A DNA stretch of 64,000 nt. Origin: Microbacterium trichothecenolyticum. Its GTDB lineage: Bacteria > Actinomycetota > Actinomycetes > Actinomycetales > Microbacteriaceae. The DNA lies in NCBI RefSeq assembly GCF_030818955.1, contig NZ_JAUTBF010000001.1, positions 1,798,001-1,862,000 of the forward strand, read 5' to 3'. Below the pieces are notes generated by a model. That model searched no databases. It was given only the letters and a program-made list of their open reading frames with translations, and was not told the origin of the DNA. Positions 25,656 to 33,901 of this stretch are shown in pieces. The stretch's first letter is position 1, and the number at the start of each line of letters is the position of its first letter. The position numbers and the translations under genes were made by a program.

Positions 25656-25800
25656 GGTCGCGCGCCACGCCTCGCACGGTCGCGCGCCACGCCTCGCACA
25701 GTCGCGCGCCACGCCCCCCCGACCCACGAACCCGCCCCACCGCCGCGTGCGCACACACCGCGTGCGCACACACCGCCGCGCACACACCGCCGCGCGCTGA
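25656..25800. repeat. two short tandem arrays in a gene-free spacer
   Basis: A 22-base unit (GTCGCGCGCCACGCCTCGCA type) is repeated three times from 25656 to 25721. A 15-base unit CCGCGTGCGCACACA follows, twice exactly and then in shortened form, to 25800. The whole 280-base spacer 25626-25905 is GC-rich low complexity with no gene. Confidence 0.75.
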
Positions 25801-25905
25801 CCCCGGCACATCCCGTACACCCGCCGCCACGCGCGGCCCCTGGCATCCCGCACGCGTCGGCGCAAGCCGGTTCACGCCGGGCGACCGGTGGGGCAGCGTG
25901 GGCGC

Positions 25906-26094
25906 ATGAGCACTCCTGACATCCCCGCCCGCCACGCCGACGACGCCCGCGCCGACTCCGCCGCCCCCACCGATGCCGTGACCGACGAGGTCCGCGAAGA
26001 CGCCGCCGAGTCCGAGGAGCACGTCGACCTCGACGACAACACCGGCGACGCCGAGGGCGGTACGGGATTCCCCGCCGCCGAGGGGCACGCCTGA
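25906..26094 (+). CDS. small acidic hypothetical protein
   Basis: A 62-residue, strongly acidic protein (MSTPDIPARHADD to FPAAEGHA) rich in Asp, Glu and Ala, probably disordered. ATG 25906 is preferred over GTG 25888 because the extra residues GQRGR are unlike the rest. The codon pattern is typical of the genome. Its TGA overlaps the CTG used by the DUF72 gene, implying coupled translation. The function is unknown. Confidence 0.6.
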   Translation: MSTPDIPARHADDARADSAAPTDAVTDEVREDAAESEEHVDLDDNTGDAEGGTGFPAAEGHA

Positions 26095-26927
26095 CCGCGA
26101 GCGCGTACGTCGGCGTCTCGGGCTGGCGCTACCCGCGCTGGCGGGGTGACTTCTACCCACCGGGTCTGGCACAGCGGCGTGAGCTGACGTACGTGGGTGA
26201 ACGTCTACGGAGCGTGGAGCTGAACGGGTCGTTCTACTCGCTGCAGCGGCCCACCAGCTACCGGCGCTGGCGCGAGGACGTGCCGGCCGACTTCGTCTTC
26301 GCGGTGAAGGGATCGCGGTACGTCACGCACATGCTGCGACTGACGGGTGCGCACACGGCCCTGGCGAACTTCTTCGCGTCGGGCGTGCTCGCTCTCGGCC
26401 ACACCCTCGGACCGTTCCTCTGGCAGCTGCCCGAGCGCGTGGCGTTCGACGCCGACGTGCTCGACGCCTTTCTCACGCAGCTTCCCCGCACGACCGGTGA
26501 CGCCCTCGCTCTCGCGCGCCAGCACGACGAGCGCCTCGACGGACGCGACTGGCTCGAGATCGAAGACGACGCACCGCTGCGACACGCGCTCGAGCCGCGG
26601 TCGGCGAGCTTCGCCGATCCGCGCGCCACCGAGCTGCTGCGCGCCCACGACGTGTCGCTCGTCCTCGCCGACACCGCGGGCCGATGGCCGGCGTTCGACG
26701 CCGTCACCTCCGACCACGTCTACGTGCGTCTGCACGGGTCGAGCGAGCTGTACGCCAGCGGTTACACCGATGACGAGCTCGACGCCTGGTCCGCCCGTAT
26801 CCGCGGATGGCTCGACGGGTCGACCACCCCGGATGCCGACCCCCGCGACGTGTACGTCTACTTCGACAACGACGCCCGAGGCCGGGCCCCGCACGATGCG
26901 GTCGCTCTCGCGGGCCGTCTGCCCTGA
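26091..26927 (+). CDS. DUF72 (YecE) family protein, probable CTG start
   Basis: A TIM-barrel-like DUF72 protein of about 278 residues. The family N-terminus, YVGVSGWRYPRWRGDFYPPGLAQRRELTYVGERLRSVELNGSFY, begins at 26106, but there is no ATG, GTG or TTG in frame before 26193, which would delete the conserved first strand. CTG at 26091 overlaps the preceding TGA (CTGA) and has GAGGGG five bases upstream, so it is the most likely start. FVFAVKGSRYVTHMLRL and VYVRLHGSSELYASGYTDDELDAW are further signatures. The function is unknown; the family is linked by weak evidence to nucleic acid metabolism. Confidence 0.8.
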   Translation: MTASAYVGVSGWRYPRWRGDFYPPGLAQRRELTYVGERLRSVELNGSFYSLQRPTSYRRWREDVPADFVFAVKGSRYVTHMLRLTGAHTALANFFASGVLALGHTLGPFLWQLPERVAFDADVLDAFLTQLPRTTGDALALARQHDERLDGRDWLEIEDDAPLRHALEPRSASFADPRATELLRAHDVSLVLADTAGRWPAFDAVTSDHVYVRLHGSSELYASGYTDDELDAWSARIRGWLDGSTTPDADPRDVYVYFDNDARGRAPHDAVALAGRLP

Positions 26928-26964
26928 GCAGCTGCCGCCCGCCTCACCCCCGACCGACGCCGCA

Positions 26965-27022
26965 CAGCCGACACCCCAGAGCCGATACCCCGGAGCCGAC
27001 ACCGCAGAGCCGATACCCCAGA
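26965..27022. repeat. 14-15-bp tandem repeat downstream of the DUF72 gene
   Basis: CAGCCGACACCCCA, GAGCCGATACCCC, GGAGCCGACACCGCA and GAGCCGATACCCCA follow one another. They lie in the 240-base gene-free gap 26928-27167 between convergent genes. Confidence 0.7.
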
Positions 27023-27167
27023 AGGAGCGCCCCACGTGGTGTCCGACGACCCCCGAGAGGCAACGATCGCGGGCCGCGCTCGCGCCGAGGCCGCAGCAGC
27101 CGACGCCAGCGCCGCACCAGCCGAGCATTTGGCTGGCGGGCCCGCAGCGGCCCGGCGACGCGGCCCG

Positions 27168-28253
27168 CTACGCGATACGAGTGCCCGGCGGCAGACGTTT
27201 GGCAGGCGTGCGCGTGCGCGCGACACCCCACCACAGCAGACCACCCGCGATGACCGCCTGCAGCAGCAGCCCCACGAACCAGCTCGGCGCGGTCCCGGCG
27301 ATCTGTTCCTCGGTCGTCGAGTACGGCTGCATGTATCCGCTCGCGGACGCGCACGAGTCGTAGGTGACGGTCGGTTCCGGGGCGATCTGGGCGGAGCGCA
27401 CCCCCGACGCGATGCTCGAGAACATGTCGCTCGGATACCCGTCGCGGTACGTCGGCGGGGTGGCGTCGGCGAGGATGACGAACGGGTTCGCCGCGAGGAA
27501 CCACCACACGCGGTCGTAACGAGGTATCTCGTTGACCGAGCTGCGTTCGACGCACGCCAGCTGGTCGTAGCTCGGGCAATCGGCGTACCTCGTCGTGCCA
27601 CCGGGCTCACACCCTGGGGGGACAGCGTCCCAGTCCACGTCGCGGTTGATGGTCACCTGCTCGGACCGCAGGGCCACACCACCCAGTCCGAAGGCGATCA
27701 GGGTTCCCACAGCGAGAGCCGCGACGACGAGGTACGTGGCCGCCACCGAGAAGATCGGTCGTGCAACGACGGCGCTGAAGCCGACCCCGATCGCCGCAAC
27801 GATGCCGACCTCGACGATCAGGATGCCGAGCGAGCTCAGGATGACGGCCGGGTTCAACGAGCCGGCGAAAGTCGACACGATCAGGAACGGCACCGCGACC
27901 ACGAGGAACGCCAACCCCGAGATCCACGCCGCGAGGAACTTGCCGAGGACGATCTCGGTCGTCGTCGCGAGCGTGACCTGCACGGGTGCGAGAGTGGCGG
28001 CATCGCGGTCGCCGTTGACGGCGCTGCCGCTGAGGGTGGGCGACACCAGTAGTACGAGCAGCAGCACAAGCATGATGACGAGCGAGAAGAACCACTCATT
28101 GCCGCCGGTCCAGAGCGAGAAGGCCGCGAACGAGAGCACCATGACGCCCAACAGGATCACGGCGAAGATGCCCAGCAGCACGTACCACCCCGCCGAGCGC
28201 ACCCGCTGGCGCAGTTCGATCCCGATGATCGTGCGAAGGCGGAGAGGCCTCAT
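27168..28253 (-). CDS. ABC-2 type transporter permease
   Basis: A 361-residue membrane protein. Six hydrophobic segments are visible: residues 20-45, 55-75, 105-130, 140-160, 170-190 and a last one at 325-345. A large extracellular loop (about 195-315) with several cysteines (PGCEPGG, YADCPSY, LACVERS, YDSCASAS) probably forms disulfides. LVSPTLSGSAVNGDRDAATLAPVQVTLATTTEIVLGKFLAAW is the typical ABC-2 permease cytoplasmic loop. Its ATG overlaps the ATPase gene's stop by four bases, so the two form an exporter. The substrate is unknown. Confidence 0.85.
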   Translation of the reverse strand: MRPLRLRTIIGIELRQRVRSAGWYVLLGIFAVILLGVMVLSFAAFSLWTGGNEWFFSLVIMLVLLLVLLVSPTLSGSAVNGDRDAATLAPVQVTLATTTEIVLGKFLAAWISGLAFLVVAVPFLIVSTFAGSLNPAVILSSLGILIVEVGIVAAIGVGFSAVVARPIFSVAATYLVVAALAVGTLIAFGLGGVALRSEQVTINRDVDWDAVPPGCEPGGTTRYADCPSYDQLACVERSSVNEIPRYDRVWWFLAANPFVILADATPPTYRDGYPSDMFSSIASGVRSAQIAPEPTVTYDSCASASGYMQPYSTTEEQIAGTAPSWFVGLLLQAVIAGGLLWWGVARTRTPAKRLPPGTRIA

Positions 28254-29236
28254 CGATGGCTCCCATCGTCGTCGGCGGCTCGGGAAGCGCTGTGGTGCCC
28301 GGGGGCGTCCGCCCCCAGATCGAGGAACGCATGCTCGAGATCGCCCACCGCGGGGGCGAACTCGACGACGGGCGTGCCCGCCGCGACCAGGGCGCGGAGG
28401 CCGGCCACCGCACCGGCATCGTCTGTGAACGGCACGAGCAGGTCGCGCCGGTCGACGCCGATGTCGTCAGCCGTGCGGCCGAGGGCTGCGGCTACGTCGA
28501 GGCGCCCCGCCTCGACGGCACGCGACGCGTCTGTCGCGAGCCGCACACGCCAGACGCGCATCCGCGCCGATGCTGCGGCGACACGATCGTCACCGACTGT
28601 GCGGCCCTCGACCATGTACACCGCGTCGTCGACGACCTCTTCGAGCTCGGACAGCACGTGGCTGGAGAGGAGGATCGTGCGGCCCTCTGCCGCCAAGCGA
28701 CGCAGCAGGATGCGCAGCGAGATCCGCGCCTGGGGGTCGAGTCCCGATGCCGGTTCGTCGAGCAGCAGCACACCCGGGTCGTGCACGAGCGCGCGGGCCA
28801 GGGCGAGTCGCTGCTTCTGTCCGCGCGAGAGCACCCGAGCGGGGGAATCGGCGAGCGCCGACAGATCGACCAGCGCGAGCAGTTCGTCGGCCCGGGCGCG
28901 GGCGGCTTCGCGCGACAGATCGTAGAGCTGGGCCGTCGCCACCAGCACTTCTCGCGACGTCAGACTCGGCCACGCGCCCAGGGAGTCTGGCATCCATCCC
29001 AGGATGCTCCGCACGCCGGCCGGGTCGGCGACGGGGTCGACGCCGCCGATGCGCATCTCGCCCTCGTCGGGGCGGAGCAGCGATGCCAGCATGAGCATGA
29101 GCGTGGTCTTGCCGGAGCCGTTGGGACCGACCAGACCGGTCACCCGCCCCGGCGCGGCCGTGAATGTCACCTGTTTGACGGCGGCGACCGCGCCGAACGA
29201 GCGTCTGACCCCCGCGACCGCGATACCGGCATCCAT
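28250..29236 (-). CDS. ABC transporter ATP-binding protein (ABC-2 exporter)
   Basis: A 328-residue ATPase partner of the downstream permease. Walker A is GPNGSGKTT, a Q-loop region precedes LGWMPDSLG, the signature is LSRGQKQRLALARAL (Arg in place of the usual second Gly), Walker B is VLLLDEPASGLDP and the switch His is in LLSSHVLSELE. The C-terminal 100 residues are the accessory domain of this exporter group. ATG 29236 begins MDAGIAVAGVRRSFGA, directly before the conserved first strand. No promoter signal is clear in the 98-base gap upstream. Confidence 0.9.
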   Translation of the reverse strand: MDAGIAVAGVRRSFGAVAAVKQVTFTAAPGRVTGLVGPNGSGKTTLMLMLASLLRPDEGEMRIGGVDPVADPAGVRSILGWMPDSLGAWPSLTSREVLVATAQLYDLSREAARARADELLALVDLSALADSPARVLSRGQKQRLALARALVHDPGVLLLDEPASGLDPQARISLRILLRRLAAEGRTILLSSHVLSELEEVVDDAVYMVEGRTVGDDRVAAASARMRVWRVRLATDASRAVEAGRLDVAAALGRTADDIGVDRRDLLVPFTDDAGAVAGLRALVAAGTPVVEFAPAVGDLEHAFLDLGADAPGHHSASRAADDDGSHR

Positions 29237-29334
29237 GGCCCCCACCCTAGAGGGGCCCGCCGACATGCGCGGTCGAGTCTCCACAGGGCGCTTCGACCGC
29301 GCCTGACCGACACCCCACGTCGGATGCCGTCGGC

Positions 29335-30264
29335 TCAGGATGCCGAGAGAAGGCGCCCCAACGCGTCGCCCGAGGCCCACGCGGTGCGCACCGCCGCACT
29401 GTCGCCCCAGGCGTCGCCGCACACCGACAGCCCCGCGGACCGGAAGAAGGGCTCCCCCGTCGCCCGCGCGGGGCGGGCGAACGTCCACCGGTGGGCGTGC
29501 GCGGAGACCGGCTCGACATCGATGCGCAGCAGTCGGCGCGTGGCGGCGAGCACCGGTGCGATCGCACCCTCCGGGTCGTCGAGATGGCGCCGCGCGCGCT
29601 CGGCGGTGGTGTGCGCGACCAGCACGGGCGCACCGTCGCCCCGCCGGTCGCCGTCGTCTGCCAAGAACGATACGTCGGCGTCGCCCTCTGCGAAGGCGCC
29701 ATGCAGGTCGGCATCCCACTGCCTTTCATCCCATCGGACGACGACCGCGATGACGGGCTCCCACTCCTGTTGCCCACCGGGCACCTCCCCGACCAGGCGA
29801 GCGGCCTGGGGCGACGGCATCGCGAGCACCACCTCTCCGGCGTCTTCTCCGTCGACGCGGAACGGCTCGACCCGTTCGACGACACGCCCCGAGACGACGT
29901 CGAGGCCGTCGGCGAGATCCAGGGCGAGGGATCGCAGCCCGAGAGGCGCAGCCCAGCGCATCGGCCCGGGCTTCGGACTGCGCGCACCATCGGAGCCGAT
30001 CACCGCGAAGGTGTCGGTCCACGCGCGTGCGAGCCCGCGCTCCTCCCAGTCCGCGACGACGTGGCCGAACCGTTCCGCCTCGCCGACGACGACGTACGAG
30101 GCGCCGAGGTCGACCACCCGCCCGTCGATCGTGTGGCTCGACAGGCGCCCGCCCACGCGCCGCCCACGATCGAGCACGCGCACCGACCTCCCGGCATCCC
30201 GGATCGCCCGGGCGCACGCGAGTCCCGAGATCCCACCGCCGACCACCGTCACGTCCACCGTCAT
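29335..30264 (-). CDS. FAD-dependent amine oxidoreductase, renalase-like
   Basis: A 309-residue flavoprotein. VTVVGGGISGLACARAIRDAGRSVRVLDRGRRVGGRLSS is a complete dinucleotide-binding motif followed by the flavin GGR loop. The C-terminal AGLSVCGDAWGDSAAVRTAWASGDALGRLL is the second FAD contact. VVDLGASYVV corresponds to the conserved DHGAQYF-type motif of renalase-like proteins. These oxidise small nicotinamide- or amine-type substrates; the substrate here is unknown. ATG 30264 starts immediately before the nucleotide-binding strand. Confidence 0.85.
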   Translation of the reverse strand: MTVDVTVVGGGISGLACARAIRDAGRSVRVLDRGRRVGGRLSSHTIDGRVVDLGASYVVVGEAERFGHVVADWEERGLARAWTDTFAVIGSDGARSPKPGPMRWAAPLGLRSLALDLADGLDVVSGRVVERVEPFRVDGEDAGEVVLAMPSPQAARLVGEVPGGQQEWEPVIAVVVRWDERQWDADLHGAFAEGDADVSFLADDGDRRGDGAPVLVAHTTAERARRHLDDPEGAIAPVLAATRRLLRIDVEPVSAHAHRWTFARPARATGEPFFRSAGLSVCGDAWGDSAAVRTAWASGDALGRLLSAS

Positions 30265-30313
30265 GCCGTCATCCTCGCCCGGAACATCTCCTCGAGCGGC
30301 GGGGTTGCGCACC

Positions 30314-31294
30314 TCACTCGCGGAAGAACTCCACTCCCAGGTCGGGGTGGTCGACGAACACGCCGTCGAGGTGCGCGTCGCGCAGCACGGCCCACTCGCG
30401 GCGGTAGCCGCCGCGCACGCCCTCGCCGCCCGGATGGCGATATGCGGGCAGGAGAAACGCATTCTCCGGGCGGCATGTCCACGCGAAGACACGGAGGTCA
30501 CGGTCTCGCGCCTCGTCGACGAATCGAGCGGGTCCCCGCGCACGGCCGAGTCGATCCGGGGCGAGCACGAGACGCTTGTCGACGCTGATCCCGTCGACCT
30601 CCCGCGCGAGCGCCTCGAGGCCGGCCGGCGTCACCATCGCGGCATAGCTCACGGCGTCGTCGCCATCGCGCTCCCGCGAATCCCAGGGGGCTCCCTCCGC
30701 CTCGATCAACTGCACGAGGGGGACCCGGATGCCGTGCTCCCGCAGCCGCGACAGCACGACGGGCTCGAAGGACTCGATGACGAGCGCGTCGACGGCATCC
30801 GCCCATCCGGCCTCGCGCAACTCGGCCGAAACCAGCGCGGCCATGTCGAACCCGAGCCGCTCGAACGACGCCGCGTGCTTGATCTCGAGCACGACGCCGA
30901 TGCCGGCGTCTCGGGCCAGGTCGAGGACATCGCGCAGCCGCAGCACCGGCTCACTGTCATCGTGCGCAGCGCTCGCGGGACGGATCGCCGGAATGCGCTC
31001 GCGACAGCGCAACGTCTGCAGTTCCGCCCAGGTGAAGTCCTCGGTGAACCAGCCTGCGAGCCGCCGCCCGTCGACGGACTTCGAGGTCCGCCGGTCGGCG
31101 AACTCCGGCCGCGCCGCCACATCCGTCGTCGCGCTGATCTCGTTCTCGTGGCGCACGACCAGCACGCCGTCGCTCGACGGCACCACGTCGGGTTCGATGG
31201 CATCCACACCGGCCGCCACCGCCCGCGCGTAGGAGGAACGTGAGTGCTCGGGAAGGTATCCGGGGGCGCCGCGGTGGCCGATGACGAGGGTCAC
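30314..31294 (-). CDS. glycerophosphodiester phosphodiesterase
   Basis: A 326-residue enzyme of the GDPD family, which hydrolyses glycerophosphodiesters to glycerol 3-phosphate and an alcohol. VIGHRGAPGYLPEHS holds the first catalytic His, IEPDVVPSSDGVLVVRHE the metal-binding Glu/Asp and second His, and GVVLEIKH the next Glu/Lys. VFVDHPDLG ends the barrel. No signal peptide is present, so it acts in the cytoplasm. It lies 49 bases upstream of the FAD enzyme on the same strand, and they may be co-transcribed. Confidence 0.92.
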   Translation of the reverse strand: MTLVIGHRGAPGYLPEHSRSSYARAVAAGVDAIEPDVVPSSDGVLVVRHENEISATTDVAARPEFADRRTSKSVDGRRLAGWFTEDFTWAELQTLRCRERIPAIRPASAAHDDSEPVLRLRDVLDLARDAGIGVVLEIKHAASFERLGFDMAALVSAELREAGWADAVDALVIESFEPVVLSRLREHGIRVPLVQLIEAEGAPWDSRERDGDDAVSYAAMVTPAGLEALAREVDGISVDKRLVLAPDRLGRARGPARFVDEARDRDLRVFAWTCRPENAFLLPAYRHPGGEGVRGGYRREWAVLRDAHLDGVFVDHPDLGVEFFRE

Positions 31295-31393
31295 GCGCTC
31301 ACGCTAACGACAGCGGGTGAACGCCCGCATCGCTCATAGCAGAATCCCAGTCATCACAAGGAATCCGACGGCTTACTCGGCTAGTGTTGTCTG

Positions 31394-31408
31394 ACAGCAC
31401 GGTGCTGT
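31394..31408. promoter_or_regulatory. perfect 7-bp palindrome upstream of the BI-1 gene
   Basis: ACAGCAC-G-GTGCTGT lies 28 bases before the GTG start and seven bases after TAGTGT (31382-31387), a plausible -10 box. That places an operator at the transcription start. Confidence 0.5.
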
Positions 31409-31436
31409 GATCACCATCTTTGGAGTGTGAGTTCCC

Positions 31437-32306
31437 GTGGCCCTCAACAACCCGGCTTTCAATACCCCGGCGTTCCAGGACCCTCGAGCCGGTGGCGCTC
31501 AGACGCGCTACAGCCCGCCCCCGGCCGTCGATCCCGCCGCCGCCGCAACGATCGAAGGCGCATACGCGGCCCCGTCGGCGAGCGCCGTCGACACCGGTCG
31601 CATGACCATCGAAGACACGGTGATGAAGACGCTCGCCCTCTTCGGCATCCTCGTTGTCACCGCCGTCGTCGGCTGGATCTGGTCGATGGCGGGCGTCAGC
31701 GTCGCCAACCCGAACCCGAGCGCCGCGCCCATGATCGTGGGTGGCCTCGTCGGCTTCGTGCTGGCGATGGTCGCGACCTTCAAGAAGAAGCCGTCGGTCC
31801 CCGTCTTCATCGCGTACGCCGCGTTCGAGGGACTCTTCGTCGGTGGCATCTCGGCCTTCTTCGAGTTCATCTTCCCCGGCATCGTGCTGCAGGCCACTCT
31901 CGCCACCCTGTCGGTGGTGGGTGTGACCCTCGCGCTGTTCGCCAGCGGCAAGATCCGCGCGTCGGCCCGCGCCACGAAGATCTTCATGATCGCGATGGTC
32001 GGCTACCTGGTCTTCAGCCTCCTGAACCTCGGCCTGATGTTCTTCAACGCCCCGATCGCCGGTGGCGCGTTCGGCCTGTACAGCATGAAGGTCGCCGGCA
32101 TCCCGCTCGGCCTGATCATCGGTGTGCTGGTCGTCATCATGGCCGCCTACTCGCTGGTGCTCGACTTCGACCAGATCCAGCGCGGCGTGCGTAACGGCGC
32201 TGCCCGCGTGTACGGCTGGGTCGGCGCCTTCGGCATCATGGTCACCGTCGTGTGGCTGTACGTCGAGATCCTGCGCATGATCGCGATCCTGCGCGGCAAC
32301 AACTGA
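31437..32306 (+). CDS. Bax inhibitor-1/YccA family membrane protein
   Basis: A 289-residue protein with a 60-residue Pro/Ala-rich cytoplasmic N-terminus and seven membrane helices from about residue 65. The typical BI-1 motifs are present: FIAYAAFEGLFVGGISAFFE and, at the C-terminus, YSLVLDFDQIQRGVRNGAARVYGWVGAFGIMVTVVWLYVEILRM, with the Asp pair that gates calcium leak in characterised homologues. GTG 31437 follows GGAG about eleven bases upstream. It is a single-gene unit flanked by a palindromic operator candidate and a strong terminator. The physiological role in actinobacteria is unknown. Confidence 0.9.
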   Translation: MALNNPAFNTPAFQDPRAGGAQTRYSPPPAVDPAAAATIEGAYAAPSASAVDTGRMTIEDTVMKTLALFGILVVTAVVGWIWSMAGVSVANPNPSAAPMIVGGLVGFVLAMVATFKKKPSVPVFIAYAAFEGLFVGGISAFFEFIFPGIVLQATLATLSVVGVTLALFASGKIRASARATKIFMIAMVGYLVFSLLNLGLMFFNAPIAGGAFGLYSMKVAGIPLGLIIGVLVVIMAAYSLVLDFDQIQRGVRNGAARVYGWVGAFGIMVTVVWLYVEILRMIAILRGNN

Positions 32307-32320
32307 CGCACCGATCCGCG

Positions 32321-32352
32321 CGAAGGGCCGTCCCGTTCGGGGCGGCCCTTCG
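32321..32352 (+). terminator. terminator of the BI-1 gene
   Basis: CGAAGGGCCG pairs with CGGCCCTTCG, with a further CCC/GGG pair inside and TTCG at the tip, 15 bases past the stop. It is one of the best terminators in the window. Confidence 0.75.
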
Positions 32353-32370
32353 TCGTTGGGTCGGAAGCTC

Positions 32371-32441
32371 ACGCATAAACGCGATCGGCGCGCATAAACG
32401 CGGGCACAGCGCGTTTATGCGCGCGAATCGCGTTTATGCGT
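32371..32441. repeat. nested inverted repeats with four copies of CATAAACGCG
   Basis: ACGCATAAACGCG (32371-32383) and GCGCGCATAAACGCG (32388-32402) are followed by their reverse complements GCGCGTTTATGCGCGC (32409-32424) and CGCGTTTATGCGT (32429-32441). The order A-B-B'-A' can form one long cruciform. The 300-base gap to the polymerase gene holds no gene. Confidence 0.8.
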
Positions 32442-32644
32442 GGGTCTGACCGGCGTCGTCGACCGGCGCACGTCACCGCCGCTCGTCCCCACCCGCCGCC
32501 AGCCTCCCGCCCGCAACAGGTCGAGTGTCCACAACACGCCGTATCCGCCCCCACCCACACGGCGTGTCTTGGACACTCAACGCCCACCGCCCACCCCACC
32601 GCAAGGGGTGCCGTGAGCGCACGCCCCGGCGCTAACGTCGCGGC

Positions 32645-33901
32645 ATGAGTCAGGCGAAGACCGTGCCCGTGACCCTCGACGTCGACGGGCACGAGGTGCG
32701 TGTCACGAGCCCCGACCGCGTCGTGTTCCCCGAGCCGGGACTCACCAAGCTCGACCTCGTGCGGTACTACCTCGCCGTCGCCGACGGCGCCCTGCGCGGA
32801 GCCGCCGGCCGACCCATGGTGCTCAAACGTTTCTCGAAGGGCCTCGACCAGGAGCCGTTCTTCCAGAAGCGCGTGCCCGAGAACCGCCCGGCCTTCATCG
32901 ACACCGCGACCCTCCGCTACGCTTCGGGCACCTCCGCCGAAGAGACGGTGATCCGGGATGCCGCGGGCTTGGCGTGGGTGGTGAACCTCGGCTGCCTCGA
33001 CCTCAACCCGCACCCCGTGCGCGCCCAGGACCTCGATCACCCCGACGAGCTCCGGGTCGACCTCGACCCCATGCCGGGCGTGGACTGGTCGCAGATCGTC
33101 GACGTCGCCTTCATCGCCCGCGACGTACTCGAGGATCACGGCCTGATCGGCTGGCCGAAGACCTCGGGATCGCGCGGCCTGCACATCCTCGTGCGTATCC
33201 GCCCCGAGTGGGGCTACACCGAGGTGCGCCTGGCTGCCGAGACACTCGCCCGCGAGGTCGAGAACCGCGCGCCCGGGCTCGCAACAGCTCGATGGTGGAA
33301 GGAGGAACGCGGCGAGAGCGTCTTCGTCGACTTCAACCAGAACGCCAAGGACCGCACCGTCTCCTCGGCCTACTCGATCCGCGCCCTCCCCGACGCCCGC
33401 GTCTCGACCCCGCTCGCCTGGGACGAAGTGCGCAGCCGCCGCCCCGAAGAGTTCACGGTCCTCACCGTGCCCGAGCGCTTCCGCGCGATCGGCGATCCGC
33501 ACGCCGGCATCGACGACACGGCCGGATCGCTCGACGCCCTCCTCGTCCTCGCGAGGGAGCTCAACCCGGCAGAGAAGCCCCCGCGCCGGTCCGACGGCTC
33601 GGGCCGCCGTGCCTCGACCATGCCCCTCATCGAGGTCGCCCGCACCAAGACCAAGCCCGAGGCGCTCGACGCCCTCGAGACCTGGAGATCACGGCATCCC
33701 GACGCGGCGGCCGCACTCCACCCCGCCGACGTGCTCGTCGACGGCATGCGCGGTTCGAGTTCGCTCTGGTACCGCGTGCGCGTGAACCTGCAGCACGTTC
33801 CGGATGCCGAGCGCCCGGGGCAGGAAGACCTGATCGCCGACTACGACCCGTGGGCCGGCCGCTCGGCTTCCGGAGGGGGGACGAGCGAGCCGACGAGGTG
33901 A
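32645..33901 (+). CDS. stand-alone LigD-type polymerase/primase domain (PolDom), copy 2
   Basis: A 418-residue protein. Residues 1-300 form the LigD polymerase module: VTSPDRVVFPEPGLTKLDLVRYYLAV, FFQKRVPENRP, the metal pair in ELRVDLDPMPG, KTSGSRGLHILVRI and RWWKEERGESVFVDFNQNAKDRTVSSAYS. Residues 300-418 are an extra region with WRSRHPDAAAALHPADVLVDGMRGSSSLWYRVRVNLQHVP, absent from copy 1. It is expected to act at double-strand breaks with Ku and a ligase. ATG 32645 is clear. Its last 61 bases overlap the end of the convergent TetR gene. Confidence 0.88.
   Translation: MSQAKTVPVTLDVDGHEVRVTSPDRVVFPEPGLTKLDLVRYYLAVADGALRGAAGRPMVLKRFSKGLDQEPFFQKRVPENRPAFIDTATLRYASGTSAEETVIRDAAGLAWVVNLGCLDLNPHPVRAQDLDHPDELRVDLDPMPGVDWSQIVDVAFIARDVLEDHGLIGWPKTSGSRGLHILVRIRPEWGYTEVRLAAETLAREVENRAPGLATARWWKEERGESVFVDFNQNAKDRTVSSAYSIRALPDARVSTPLAWDEVRSRRPEEFTVLTVPERFRAIGDPHAGIDDTAGSLDALLVLARELNPAEKPPRRSDGSGRRASTMPLIEVARTKTKPEALDALETWRSRHPDAAAALHPADVLVDGMRGSSSLWYRVRVNLQHVPDAERPGQEDLIADYDPWAGRSASGGGTSEPTR

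Noticed and set aside
28256..31243. Very long plus-strand open frame opposite the ABC ATPase, FAD enzyme and GDPD genes
   Set aside because: High GC leaves few stops on the opposite strand. The minus-strand frames have complete catalytic motifs; this one has only Arg/His/Asp-rich sequence.
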